Notes under the pieces: model-generated
Seen by the model: the letters and a program-made list of their open reading frames with translations, nothing else
Databases searched by the model: none
Told to the model about the DNA's origin: nothing
Translations under genes and position numbers: made by a program
In this document: piece after piece, positions 16,886 through 24,023 of the stretch
How positions within the stretch are numbered: position 1 is the stretch's first letter
Layout of the letters: each line of letters starts with the position of its first letter
Source: Phenylobacterium deserti
GTDB taxonomy: Bacteria; Pseudomonadota; Alphaproteobacteria; Caulobacterales; Caulobacteraceae
Direction: 5' to 3'
DNA: 32,259 bases
Assembly (NCBI GenBank): GCA_943332615.1
Contig: CALQQB010000056.1
Span: 1 to 32,259, forward strand

Positions 16886-18106
16886 CTAACTGACCAGCTT
16901 TGCCGCCCCGAAAGCCAGGCCGCACAGCAGCGCAGTCTGGCAGGTGAGCGCGGCCAGCGGCCTCCACCCCATGGCCTTGAGCCCGTTCAGCGAGGTCTTG
17001 GCCCCGACCGCGACCACGCCCGCGCCGATCAGCAGGTTCGAGGCAAAGGTCGCGACCGGCAGGACGCCCGCGGGCACGAGGCCGGTGCTGCGCGCCGCCG
17101 CCAGGGCGAAGAAGGCGATGACGAAGCCCGGCAGCAGCACCGCGCGGCCCCCGCTCTTCGCCTCGCCTCCCTTGGTGTCTCCGCCCCGCGACCCGACGAT
17201 GGCGAACGCCACCGACGCCACGACCAGCGCCAGCAGCGACACCCGCACCAGCTTCACGGTCACCGCGAGATCGCCGACCTGCGGCGAGACCGAGTAGCCA
17301 GCGCCCGCCACCTGAGCCACGTCGTGAATCGAGGCGCCCAGGAACACCGCGGTGGCCTGCGGCGGCAATCCCGCCAGGTGGGCGAGCGCCGGATAGGCCA
17401 GCATGGCCAAGGTCGAGAGCGTGGCGACCACCGCCACCACATAGCCGGTCTGGCGCTCGGTCTCCTCGCCGCGCGGCAGGACCGACGCCACCGCCATGGC
17501 CGCCGAGGCGCCGCAGATCGCCGTGGAACTGGCCGATAGCATCGAGAACCCCTTGGGCAGGCCGAACAGCCGACCGATGCAGGAGCCGACCGCCAGGGTC
17601 AGGGCCACGCAGCCCAGCACCAGCAGCAGGGTCTGCGGCCCGAGGTTGACGATGTCGCCCAGGGCGATGCGCAGGCCCAGCAAGGCGATGCCGGCCCGCA
17701 GCAACGGCCGCTCGGCCATCTTCATGCCGGGCGTCAGGTCGAGGCGGCCGGCCAAAGGCGCGGCGATCAGGAAGCCGCCCACGAGGGCGAAGGGCGCCAC
17801 CGGCTGGTTCAACGCCTTGGCCACCAGGGTGGCGGCCAGGGTCAGCAGGCCGGCGACCACCAGACCCGCGACCGGCGCCAGCCGGCGCACGCCCGGCTTT
17901 GGCGCCTTGCGGTGGGTCACCATCCGGTCGTGCAGGTCACGGATGCGCCGGCTGCCCGAACTCTGGAAGGCGAAGGGGAACAGGCCGTGCAGCAGGCAGA
18001 CCATCGCCCCCACCGCCATGGTCGCGGCGAACCCGCAGGCCGACCCGAGATGCTCGAAATAGCTCTCGCCCACCGTGCGGGGATGCTGTGTGAAGACTCG
18101 AAGCAC
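16886..18106 (-). CDS. DUF6356 domain fused to YeiH-family putative exporter
   Basis: A 406-residue membrane protein that appears to join two families in one frame. Residues about 3-62 (HPRTVGESYFEHLGSACGF to SSGSRRIRDLHDRM) look like a complete DUF6356 protein, usually a small stand-alone protein with one hydrophobic helix. From about residue 75 it is a YeiH/UPF0324 (PSE family) transporter with some ten helices: PFALVGGFLIAAPLAG, ERPLLRAGIALLGLRI, SASSTAICGASAAMA and the signature GASIHDVAQVAGAG. YeiH proteins are annotated as putative sulfate exporters, on limited evidence. I chose GTG at 18106 (AGAGGA 7 bases upstream) over ATG at 18166, because the DUF6356 similarity begins there. A fusion or a missed gene boundary are both conceivable. 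Confidence 0.85.
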   Translation of the reverse strand: MLRVFTQHPRTVGESYFEHLGSACGFAATMAVGAMVCLLHGLFPFAFQSSGSRRIRDLHDRMVTHRKAPKPGVRRLAPVAGLVVAGLLTLAATLVAKALNQPVAPFALVGGFLIAAPLAGRLDLTPGMKMAERPLLRAGIALLGLRIALGDIVNLGPQTLLLVLGCVALTLAVGSCIGRLFGLPKGFSMLSASSTAICGASAAMAVASVLPRGEETERQTGYVVAVVATLSTLAMLAYPALAHLAGLPPQATAVFLGASIHDVAQVAGAGYSVSPQVGDLAVTVKLVRVSLLALVVASVAFAIVGSRGGDTKGGEAKSGGRAVLLPGFVIAFFALAAARSTGLVPAGVLPVATFASNLLIGAGVVAVGAKTSLNGLKAMGWRPLAALTCQTALLCGLAFGAAKLVS

Positions 18107-18229
18107 GGCAGGGTCCTCTGTTCTCGATACGGAAGATGAGGATGACTGGCGTAGCTGGAATATCATTGCTGCAATTGGGCGCGTTCGGGCGATTATGTAG
18201 AATTCACTTGCGTTTATAAGCCAGTCTTG

Positions 18230-18254
18230 GAGAACAAAATTCTCTAACCAGAGA
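18230..18254. promoter_or_regulatory. Overlapping inverted repeats in an AT-rich intergenic region
   Basis: GAGAA(CAAAA)TTCTC at 18230-18244 overlaps TCTCT(AACC)AGAGA at 18241-18254, giving three related half-sites in a row. The second dyad has the T-N11-A spacing style of LysR-type operators. The stretch lies about 124 bases upstream of the exporter gene and about 99 upstream of the secreted-protein gene, in the least GC-rich part of the window. Confidence 0.35.
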
Positions 18255-18352
18255 TTTCGGCGTTCAACCTGGACGCCCGTGGGCCGTCAGAAGTGACCGT
18301 TTGACTTGGCCGACGCAGGGCCTAGCCTGCCGCTCGTCGCCAAGGAGTTCCC

Positions 18353-18739
18353 ATGCGCCGGATCGTGTCCGCCACCGTGCTCGCCGCCGCTGTCCTGGTC
18401 ACCGCGCCCGCCCTGGCGCTGACCGTCACCCCGGCTCCCAACCGCGACCAGGCTCCGCACCTGAAGCAGACGCGCAGCGCCGGGGGCGGCATCGACCTGC
18501 GCGACAGCCTGGCCGCCGACGGCCGCCCGCAAGGCGGCCTCGATTTCCTGGGGTCACAACGCAATGACCGCCGCAGCCAGACCTACAGCTTTGGCGACGT
18601 CACCACGACGATCACCACAGGCCGGCCCGACTATTTCCCGTCCTTCTTCGACCGCGACCCCCGCCGCCCCTACGATCGCTTCGACAGCCGCTACAGCAAC
18701 GACCGCTTCGGCAGCGAATTGATCGGGCGTCACCGCTAA
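18353..18739 (+). CDS. Small secreted protein, unknown function
   Basis: A 128-residue protein with a signal peptide (MRRIVSATVLAAAVLVTAP, cleavage after about ALA at 21-23) and a hydrophilic mature part rich in Asp, Arg, Gly and Ser. No folded domain is obvious. Low-complexity Arg/Asp/Phe/Tyr patterns appear near the end (FFDRDPRRPYDRFDSRYSND). Codon and base composition match the neighbours, and AAGGAG stands 6 bases before the ATG, so it looks like a real gene. I recognise no family. A periplasmic or envelope location is inferred from the signal peptide alone. It is divergent from the exporter gene and convergent with the tRNA. Confidence 0.75.
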   Translation: MRRIVSATVLAAAVLVTAPALALTVTPAPNRDQAPHLKQTRSAGGGIDLRDSLAADGRPQGGLDFLGSQRNDRRSQTYSFGDVTTTITTGRPDYFPSFFDRDPRRPYDRFDSRYSNDRFGSELIGRHR

Positions 18740-18770
18740 ACGTCGGACCGCCTCGGCATCTGAGAAAAAT

Positions 18771-18845
18771 TGGAGCGGCCGGTGGGAATCGAACCCACGA
18801 CATTCAGCTTGGGAAGCTGACGTTCTACCTCTGAACTACGGCCGC
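18771..18845 (-). tRNA. tRNA-Gly (anticodon CCC)
   Basis: On the minus strand a complete cloverleaf can be drawn. The acceptor stem GCGGCCG pairs with CGGCCGC, with discriminator T and encoded CCA (18771-18773). The D-arm contains AGTTCAGAGGTAGAAC. The anticodon stem TCAGC/GCTGA encloses loop TTCCCAA, giving anticodon CCC. The T-arm is GTGGGTTCGATTCCCAC. It reads GGG codons. A short T-run (CAATTTTTC) follows the 3' end. It lies 91 bases downstream of the MAPEG gene on the same strand. Confidence 0.96.
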
Positions 18846-18936
18846 ATGTCCAGGCCCGCAGCGTTGCGCCGGTCCGGAGGGCGATCCCTTTAGCGGGTCT
18901 GGGGCCAGCCCTCAAGCCGAGGCCGACGACCGGACG

Positions 18937-19323
18937 TCAGATCACCTGCTTGAAGATCAACATCAGGCCCGTCAGCGCCACCGCCCAGGCCACGGTGCGC
19001 AGGTAGGGGATGCCCGCGATGTAGATCACCGCGAAGGCCAACCGGGCCCATAGGAAGATCTGCGCGCCGAGCGCCGTGGTAGCGTCCTCGCGGCCGGCGG
19101 CATGGGCCACAAGCACCAGGATCGCAAAGATCACCAGACTCTCCAGCATGTTGCGGTGCGCGCGGTGGGCGCGGCCGACCCAGCCGGTGAACTCGGCCAG
19201 GCCCTGGCGGTTGCCCATCAGCGGCGGCATGCCGACCTGGGTGATTGAGCCCACCACGGCCACCACCACCTGGATCAGGGTGAGCGCGACGGCGCACACC
19301 AGAAGCTGAAGTTCCACAGACAT
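18937..19323 (-). CDS. MAPEG family membrane protein
   Basis: A 128-residue membrane protein with four predicted helices, in the MAPEG family (membrane-associated proteins in eicosanoid and glutathione metabolism). The signature is GRAHRAHRNMLESLVIFAI (residues about 50-68), between helix 1 (about 5-25) and helix 2. It is followed by two more hydrophobic segments (ALGAQIFLWARLAFAVIYIAG and AVALTGLMLIF). Eukaryotic members conjugate or reduce with glutathione; the roles of bacterial members of this short type are mostly unknown. It is encoded between tRNA-Gly and a divergent HD-domain gene (136-bp intergenic region). No operon partner is evident. Confidence 0.88.
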   Translation of the reverse strand: MSVELQLLVCAVALTLIQVVVAVVGSITQVGMPPLMGNRQGLAEFTGWVGRAHRAHRNMLESLVIFAILVLVAHAAGREDATTALGAQIFLWARLAFAVIYIAGIPYLRTVAWAVALTGLMLIFKQVI

Positions 19324-19459
19324 GTCTGCCTCCCCCGAAGCGGCCTAGTCGGGCCTCAGGACAAATCAGCGCCGCATGGGTCCGGCTGTCAAATGTCGCA
19401 CGTTGACGTGGCCCAGGCGCGCCCGCACGATGCGAGCCTTGAGGCTTCTGGAGTTTCCG

Positions 19460-20065
19460 ATGGCCGACGACGCAACCCCGATCCCGCAACAGGCGCGCGC
19501 CCTATACACCGCGATGTCCGACAGCACCGCCGAGGACTGGGCCGCCATCGGCCGCGCGGGCGCCGCCCACCGAGGCAAGCACGTGGACCGAATTCTCGAC
19601 CACATGCGCCTGCTGGACGATGACGACGGCGGCTTCGCGGTCAGCCGGGTGGAACATTCGCTGCAGACCGCCACCCGGGCGTTCCGCGCCGGCCAGGACG
19701 AGGAATATGTGGTCTGCGCCCTGCTGCACGACATCGGCGACCTGCTGCTGCCGGCGGCGCACGCGGAATTGGGCGCGGCGATCCTGAAGCCCTATGTCTC
19801 CGAGCGGAACTACTGGATGCTGGAGAAGCACGGCGTCTTCCAGGGCTATTACTTCTTCCACCACATCGGCCTGGACCGGGACATGCGCGAGGAATTCCGC
19901 GGCCATCCGGACTTCGAATACACCGCCCAGTTCTGTCACCTCTACGACCAGAATTCCTTCGAGCCGTCCTATGTCTCCATGCCGCTGGAGGCCTTCGAGC
20001 CCATGGTGCGCCGGGTGATGGAACGGCCAGTGCGGTCGGTTTACCTGCGGCCGACGACAGCCTGA
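19460..20065 (+). CDS. HD-domain protein resembling PhnZ-type mixed-valent diiron oxygenases
   Basis: A 201-residue HD-domain protein. The metal-ligand pattern can be read as His66 (EHSLQTATRA), His90-Asp91 (ALLHDIGD), His101 (AAHAELGAAIL), His124 (EKHGVFQGYYFFHH) and Asp163 (HLYDQN). This order and spacing match PhnZ, TmpB and myo-inositol oxygenase, HD-fold enzymes that use an Fe(II)/Fe(III) pair and O2, better than phosphohydrolase HD proteins. In PhnZ the partner is a 2-oxoglutarate dioxygenase (PhnY); none is encoded here. I chose ATG at 19460, with GGAG 6 bases upstream; upstream residues look non-coding. The fold is firm; oxygenase activity and substrate are inference. Confidence 0.85.
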   Translation: MADDATPIPQQARALYTAMSDSTAEDWAAIGRAGAAHRGKHVDRILDHMRLLDDDDGGFAVSRVEHSLQTATRAFRAGQDEEYVVCALLHDIGDLLLPAAHAELGAAILKPYVSERNYWMLEKHGVFQGYYFFHHIGLDRDMREEFRGHPDFEYTAQFCHLYDQNSFEPSYVSMPLEAFEPMVRRVMERPVRSVYLRPTTA

Positions 20066-20202
20066 AGCCTGGGCGCCGCGCGATGAGCCGGCTCCAGCGC
20101 CCCCGACAGCGCCGAGCCACTCCGCCGGGCCGGCAAGCCTGCCGATCCAATGCACCTCGCTGGCCCGACAACTCCCGCCCGACACTCGGAGAGAGGGAGG
20201 CG

Positions 20203-21219
20203 TCACGTCCAGACTTGGAAATGCTTCGATAGCTTGAGACCCTGGCGCTGGTAATGCGACCCAAGGTCGCCATAAAGGCGAGTGGGCCGCTCGGTCAGCG
20301 GCTCGTAGACGAGGCGGGCCACCGTCTGGCCGTCCTCCAGGATGAACGGGGTCTCGTGGCTGCGAACCTCGAGCACGCCCTTGGAGCCCTTGCCGTGCGC
20401 CTCGTCGGTTCCGAAGCCGGGGTCGAAGAATCCGGCGTAGTGGACCCGGAATTCACCGACCGACGGATCGATCGGCGTCATCTCGGCGGCTTCCATCACC
20501 GGGATCTCGACAGCGCCCTTGGAGGCCAGGATATAGAACTCGCCGGGGTCCAGCAGCAGCTGGCCATTACGCGGGATCAGCGGCTCCCAGAAGTCATGGG
20601 GGTCATGGCCGTCCTCATGGTCCAGATCGACAACTCCGGCGTGGCGGCGACCGCGGAACCCGGCGATCTCGCCGGTCAGATCGACGCCGACGCTCTCGGT
20701 GCGCAGCCGCTGCGGCGTCCCGGCCTTCAGGCGCAGCTGGTTCAGCCGGGTGCCGGACCGCACCAGCACCGAGAAGGTCTGCGGCGCGATCTCCATATAG
20801 AGCGGGCCGTCATAGCCCGCGTCGACGTCGTCGAAGGCGTGGCCATAGTCGGTGATCACGCGGACGAACACGTCTACCCGGCCGGTCGAACTCTTCGGAT
20901 TGGCGCGGGCCGAAACGCCGGGCGGCAGCTTCACCCGCTCCTGCAGCTCGGCGATATAGACGCAGCCACGCTCCAGCACCGCGCCCTTGGTGAGGTCCAG
21001 CTCATGCATGGCGACCTCGCGGATACGGTCGCGCACCGTGCCGTGGCGCGGCAGGAAGCTGGCGCGCACCCGCCAGCACTTGCCGGCGAGCCGCAGGTCG
21101 AGGCTGGCGGGCTGCACCTGATCGGGTTCGAACGGGCTCGCCGAGGCGATGGCGCCGTCCCGGATCAAGGCTTCGATGGACTGGCAGGGCAGGATGCCCG
21201 GAGTATTGAATACGCTCAT
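20203..21219 (-). CDS. 2'-deoxycytidine 5'-triphosphate deaminase, double-domain type
   Basis: A 338-residue protein of the alphaproteobacterial Dcd-like type, about twice the size of E. coli Dcd (193). It looks like two dUTPase/Dcd-fold halves in tandem. The first contains LPPGVSARANPKSSTGRVDVFVRVITD with a Dcd-type SSxGR motif. The second contains EFRVHYAGFFDPGFG and RSHETPFILEDGQTVARLVYEPL, which resembles the C-terminal Dcd segment (AxRIDPG and FEPL). Such proteins are annotated as dCTP deaminases that supply dUTP for thymidylate synthesis. The ATG at 21219 is 146 bases from divergent metZ. The name is well supported; the tandem-half description is my reading and was not modelled. Confidence 0.85.
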   Translation of the reverse strand: MSVFNTPGILPCQSIEALIRDGAIASASPFEPDQVQPASLDLRLAGKCWRVRASFLPRHGTVRDRIREVAMHELDLTKGAVLERGCVYIAELQERVKLPPGVSARANPKSSTGRVDVFVRVITDYGHAFDDVDAGYDGPLYMEIAPQTFSVLVRSGTRLNQLRLKAGTPQRLRTESVGVDLTGEIAGFRGRRHAGVVDLDHEDGHDPHDFWEPLIPRNGQLLLDPGEFYILASKGAVEIPVMEAAEMTPIDPSVGEFRVHYAGFFDPGFGTDEAHGKGSKGVLEVRSHETPFILEDGQTVARLVYEPLTERPTRLYGDLGSHYQRQGLKLSKHFQVWT

Positions 21220-21250
21220 GGGCGGCGAAGCCTTAGCGCAGATCGGGCGT

Positions 21251-21289
21251 GTGGCAAGCCCCCAGTCCCGCGAGATCGAGGGGGGCCAC
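21251..21289 (+). promoter_or_regulatory. Hairpin in the metZ upstream region
   Basis: GTGGC (21251-21255) pairs with GCCAC (21285-21289) and CCCCC (21259-21263) with GGGGG (21280-21284), over a 16-base loop. It lies upstream of the putative metZ -35 box, so it is more likely a DNA site or part of the divergent leader than a metZ riboswitch. Confidence 0.3.
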
Positions 21290-21306
21290 TTCCGCGAGAG
21301 CGGGCC

Positions 21307-21338
21307 TTGACGGTGTGCGTCTCGGCGTCCATCCCGCA
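21307..21338 (+). promoter_or_regulatory. Possible housekeeping promoter of metZ
   Basis: TTGACGG (21307-21313) matches the -35 consensus of the Caulobacter housekeeping sigma factor (TTGACGS). A weak GC-rich -10 candidate, GCGTCCATC, follows about 11 bases later. It is placed about 30 bases ahead of the metZ start region. Only the -35 is convincing. Confidence 0.35.
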
Positions 21339-21365
21339 GACCGATTTCAGGTGATGGAGGCCACG

Positions 21366-22550
21366 ATGGCGGAAGATCCGCGCGATTGGGAGGTCGAGAC
21401 CAAGGCGGTGCGGGGCGGGCTCGCGCGCACGCCCTATGGCGAGATTTCCGAGGCGCTCTTCCTGAACCAGAGCTTCGCCTACGAGAGCGCCCAGGCGGCC
21501 GACGACCGGTTCGCGGGCAACTCGCCCGGGTTCATCTACCAACGGTTCGGGAATCCGACCACGCAGATGTTCGAGGACCGGCTGGCCCTGATGGAGGGCG
21601 CTGAGCAGTGCAAGGCGACCGCTTCAGGCATGGCGGCGATCCAGCTGTCGCTGATGGGCCTGGTCCGGGCGGGCGATCATATCGTCGCCGGCCGCGCGCT
21701 GTTCGGGTCCTGCCGCTGGATCCTCTCGGAGTGGATGCCACGGTTTGGCGTCGAGACCACCTATGTCGACGCCACCGACCTTGAGGCCTGGAAGAATGCC
21801 GTCCGGCCCAATACCAAGGCCTTCCTCGTCGAGAGCCCGGCCAACCCGCTGCTGGAGGTGACCGCCATCGGCGCGGTGGCTGACATCGCGCACGCGGCCG
21901 GCGCCAAGCTGGTGGTGGACAACGTCTTCGCCACGCCGATCTTCCAGAAGCCGCTGGCGCTGGGCGCGGACATCGTCGTTTATTCGGCCACCAAGCACAT
22001 CGACGGTCAGGGCCGGGTGCTGGGCGGGGCCATCCTGGGCGCCGACGCCCTGATGACCGAGTCCTACAAGGACATGCACCGCCACACTGGCCCGGCGCTG
22101 TCGCCGTTCAATTCCTGGGTGCTGCTGAAGGGGCTGGAGACCCTGGAGCTGCGCGTACGCCGCCAGACCGAGAACGCCGGCAAGGTGGCCAACGCCATCG
22201 CCGCGCACTCGAAGACCCGGAAGACCATCTATCCCGGCCGCCCCGACCACCCGCAGGCCCCCATCATCGCCAACCAGATGACCGGCGGCGGCAGCGTCGT
22301 GGCCTTCGACCTGGGCTCCCGCGCGGCGGCCTGGAAATTCCTCGACACCTTGCAGATCGTCGATATCTCCAACAACCTCGGCGACGCAAAGTCGATGGCC
22401 ACGCACCCATCCACCACCACACATCGCTCTATGCCGGAGGCCGAGCGCCTGGCCATCGGGCTGACCGAAGGCTGGGTGCGGATGAGCGTGGGCCTGGAGG
22501 GTCCGGGCGACCTGGTGCGCGACGTGTCTAGGGCGCTGGACGCGGCATGA
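21366..22550 (+). CDS. metZ: O-succinylhomoserine sulfhydrylase
   Basis: A 394-residue PLP enzyme of the Cys/Met metabolism family that makes homocysteine from O-succinylhomoserine and sulfide in methionine synthesis. The PLP lysine is Lys210 in YSATKHIDGQGR, and the cofactor Asp185 is in VVDNVFATP. YQRFGNPT, ASGMAAIQ and SLGDAKS-like (NNLGDAKSMATHPSTTTH) blocks are typical. The HIDGQGR context and ETKAVRGGLART start favour MetZ over MetB or MetC. I chose ATG at 21366: GGAGG ends 5 bases before it; an ATG at 21354 has no such site. The stop TGA overlaps the ATG of the next gene, so the two are coupled. Confidence 0.95.
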   Translation: MAEDPRDWEVETKAVRGGLARTPYGEISEALFLNQSFAYESAQAADDRFAGNSPGFIYQRFGNPTTQMFEDRLALMEGAEQCKATASGMAAIQLSLMGLVRAGDHIVAGRALFGSCRWILSEWMPRFGVETTYVDATDLEAWKNAVRPNTKAFLVESPANPLLEVTAIGAVADIAHAAGAKLVVDNVFATPIFQKPLALGADIVVYSATKHIDGQGRVLGGAILGADALMTESYKDMHRHTGPALSPFNSWVLLKGLETLELRVRRQTENAGKVANAIAAHSKTRKTIYPGRPDHPQAPIIANQMTGGGSVVAFDLGSRAAAWKFLDTLQIVDISNNLGDAKSMATHPSTTTHRSMPEAERLAIGLTEGWVRMSVGLEGPGDLVRDVSRALDAA

Positions 22551-23086
22551 CCGCCGCGCGCAGCCCCGCCATTCTGGCAACCGTGCTCGCCGCCGGCCTG
22601 CTGGCGGCCGCAGGGGCGGGCGCGCAGACCCCACCCGCCGCCGACCCGCCGCCGCCGGCCAGCCTGGACGCCAAGGACGTGCTCGCCTGGAGCGCCGCCC
22701 ACCTGGATGTGGCCGGGTGGCGGGTGCTGGCGATCAGCCCCCACGGCCTGTTCCTGGCCTCGCCGGACGGCGTGACACTGCGCAAGGACCGCATGGCCGA
22801 GGCCGACTTCCGCCACGAGCTGTTCGCGCCGATGGACGTCGGCGGCGGCCAGATGCGCTCGGACCTGGAGCGGTGGCTGGTGGACTGCCCGAACAAGCGC
22901 CACGCCCTGCTGAAGATGACCCTCTTCGCGCGCAACAACCTCAAGGACGAGGTCGCCCACCGCGAGACCGAGACAGCGAACTGGCGCGACGCCGGGGCCG
23001 ATGACGAGGCCGCGCATGCGATCGCGGCCGTGTGCGAGGCGGTGGCGGCGGGGCAACGCGGGCCGAAGAAGTCCCCCAGCCCCTGA
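22547..23086 (+). CDS. Secreted hypothetical protein coupled to metZ
   Basis: A 179-residue protein whose ATG overlaps the metZ TGA (ATGA), so it is translationally coupled. A signal peptide (about 1-26, ending AGAGAQ) is followed by a Pro/Ala-rich linker and a compact domain with WRVLAISPHGLFLASPDGV, DFRHELFAPMDVGG, and two cysteines (VDCPN and AAVCEAV) that could form a disulfide. The layout recalls small periplasmic proteins annotated as surface-adhesin-E-like, but I cannot assign it. No link to sulfur metabolism is visible besides position. Its stop is directly adjacent to that of the convergent hslO gene. Confidence 0.75.
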   Translation: MTAARSPAILATVLAAGLLAAAGAGAQTPPAADPPPPASLDAKDVLAWSAAHLDVAGWRVLAISPHGLFLASPDGVTLRKDRMAEADFRHELFAPMDVGGGQMRSDLERWLVDCPNKRHALLKMTLFARNNLKDEVAHRETETANWRDAGADDEAAHAIAAVCEAVAAGQRGPKKSPSP

Positions 23087-23983
23087 CTATGCTGTCTCCA
23101 AGCTCCCCGGTTCTACCGCATAGACCGTCGAGCAGTACTCGCAGGTGACGCGGATGTGGCCGTCGGGCTCGACCATGTCCTCGCGCTCGGCGCGGTCGAA
23201 GGACTTCAGCACCGTCTCGATGCGCTCCAGGTTGCAGCGGCAGAAGGGCCGCAGCGGCTTGGGGTCGAAGACGCGGACACCGTCCTCATGGAACAGGCGG
23301 AACAGCAGATGGTTGGCCGCCAGCTCGGAGTCCACCAGCTCGTCCTCGCCCAGGGTCTCGAACAGCGCCTGGGTGCGCACCCAGGCCTCCACGGTCGAAC
23401 CGCGGGCGTCATCTTCGGCGATGTACTGGATCAGCACCCCGCCGGCCCGCCAGCCGGCCGGCGCGCGGCCCACGGCAAGGCGGATGCGCGTGGGGGTCTG
23501 TTCGGACTGGGCGAAGTACTGCTCGGCGCACAGCGCCAGGGTCTCGCCCTGGATGTCGGTGACGCCCTGGTAGCGGTCCATGTCCGACCCCTGGTCGACG
23601 GTCATCATGAACACCCCCTCGCCCAGCAGCGACTTGGCGCCCGGCTGCAGGAAGCCGCCGCTGATTGCGGCCACCTCGTCGGCGTCGAACCTGCAATAGC
23701 CGCGCAGGCCCCCAGAGGTGTCGTAGTCGGCCACGACATAGCGCACCGGCCCGGTCCCACGGGCCTCCACCACCAGCCGGCCGTCGAACTTCAGGTTCGA
23801 GCCGACCAGTGCGGCCATGGCGCAGGCCTCACCCAGCAGGTTGGCGACGCACTCCGGGTAGTTGTGGCGCTTAAGGATCTCATCGACCGCCGGCCCCAGC
23901 CGCACCAGCCGCCCGCGCACAGGCTCACCATCGATCTGGAACGCGCCGACGACGTCGTCGGGGATGGAATCTGTATCAGGCAT
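23087..23983 (-). CDS. hslO: Hsp33 family redox-activated chaperone
   Basis: A 298-residue Hsp33 holdase, activated by oxidation and heat to protect unfolding proteins. The C-terminal redox switch is present: CRC (Cys248, Cys250) and CEYC (Cys281, Cys284), a CxC-X30-CxxC zinc site. Core motifs include CMAALVGSNLKFDGRL and GVTDIQGETLALCAEQYF. I chose ATG at 23983, since the roughly 44 in-frame residues upstream overlap the end of argF and look non-coding. It lies 40 bases after argF on the same strand, the third gene of argD-argF-hslO, an order seen in other alphaproteobacteria. Its stop abuts the convergent secreted-protein gene. Confidence 0.96.
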   Translation of the reverse strand: MPDTDSIPDDVVGAFQIDGEPVRGRLVRLGPAVDEILKRHNYPECVANLLGEACAMAALVGSNLKFDGRLVVEARGTGPVRYVVADYDTSGGLRGYCRFDADEVAAISGGFLQPGAKSLLGEGVFMMTVDQGSDMDRYQGVTDIQGETLALCAEQYFAQSEQTPTRIRLAVGRAPAGWRAGGVLIQYIAEDDARGSTVEAWVRTQALFETLGEDELVDSELAANHLLFRLFHEDGVRVFDPKPLRPFCRCNLERIETVLKSFDRAEREDMVEPDGHIRVTCEYCSTVYAVEPGSLETA

Positions 23984-24023
23984 GGGGGCCAATATAGGAT
24001 GCGGCGGCGGGGTTGCGAGCGTG

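Noticed and set aside
21220..21365. SAM-II or other SAM riboswitch in front of metZ
   Set aside because: Alphaproteobacterial metZ genes often have one, but I could not find the SAM-II conserved core in this stretch; only a GC hairpin and a -35-like box are visible.
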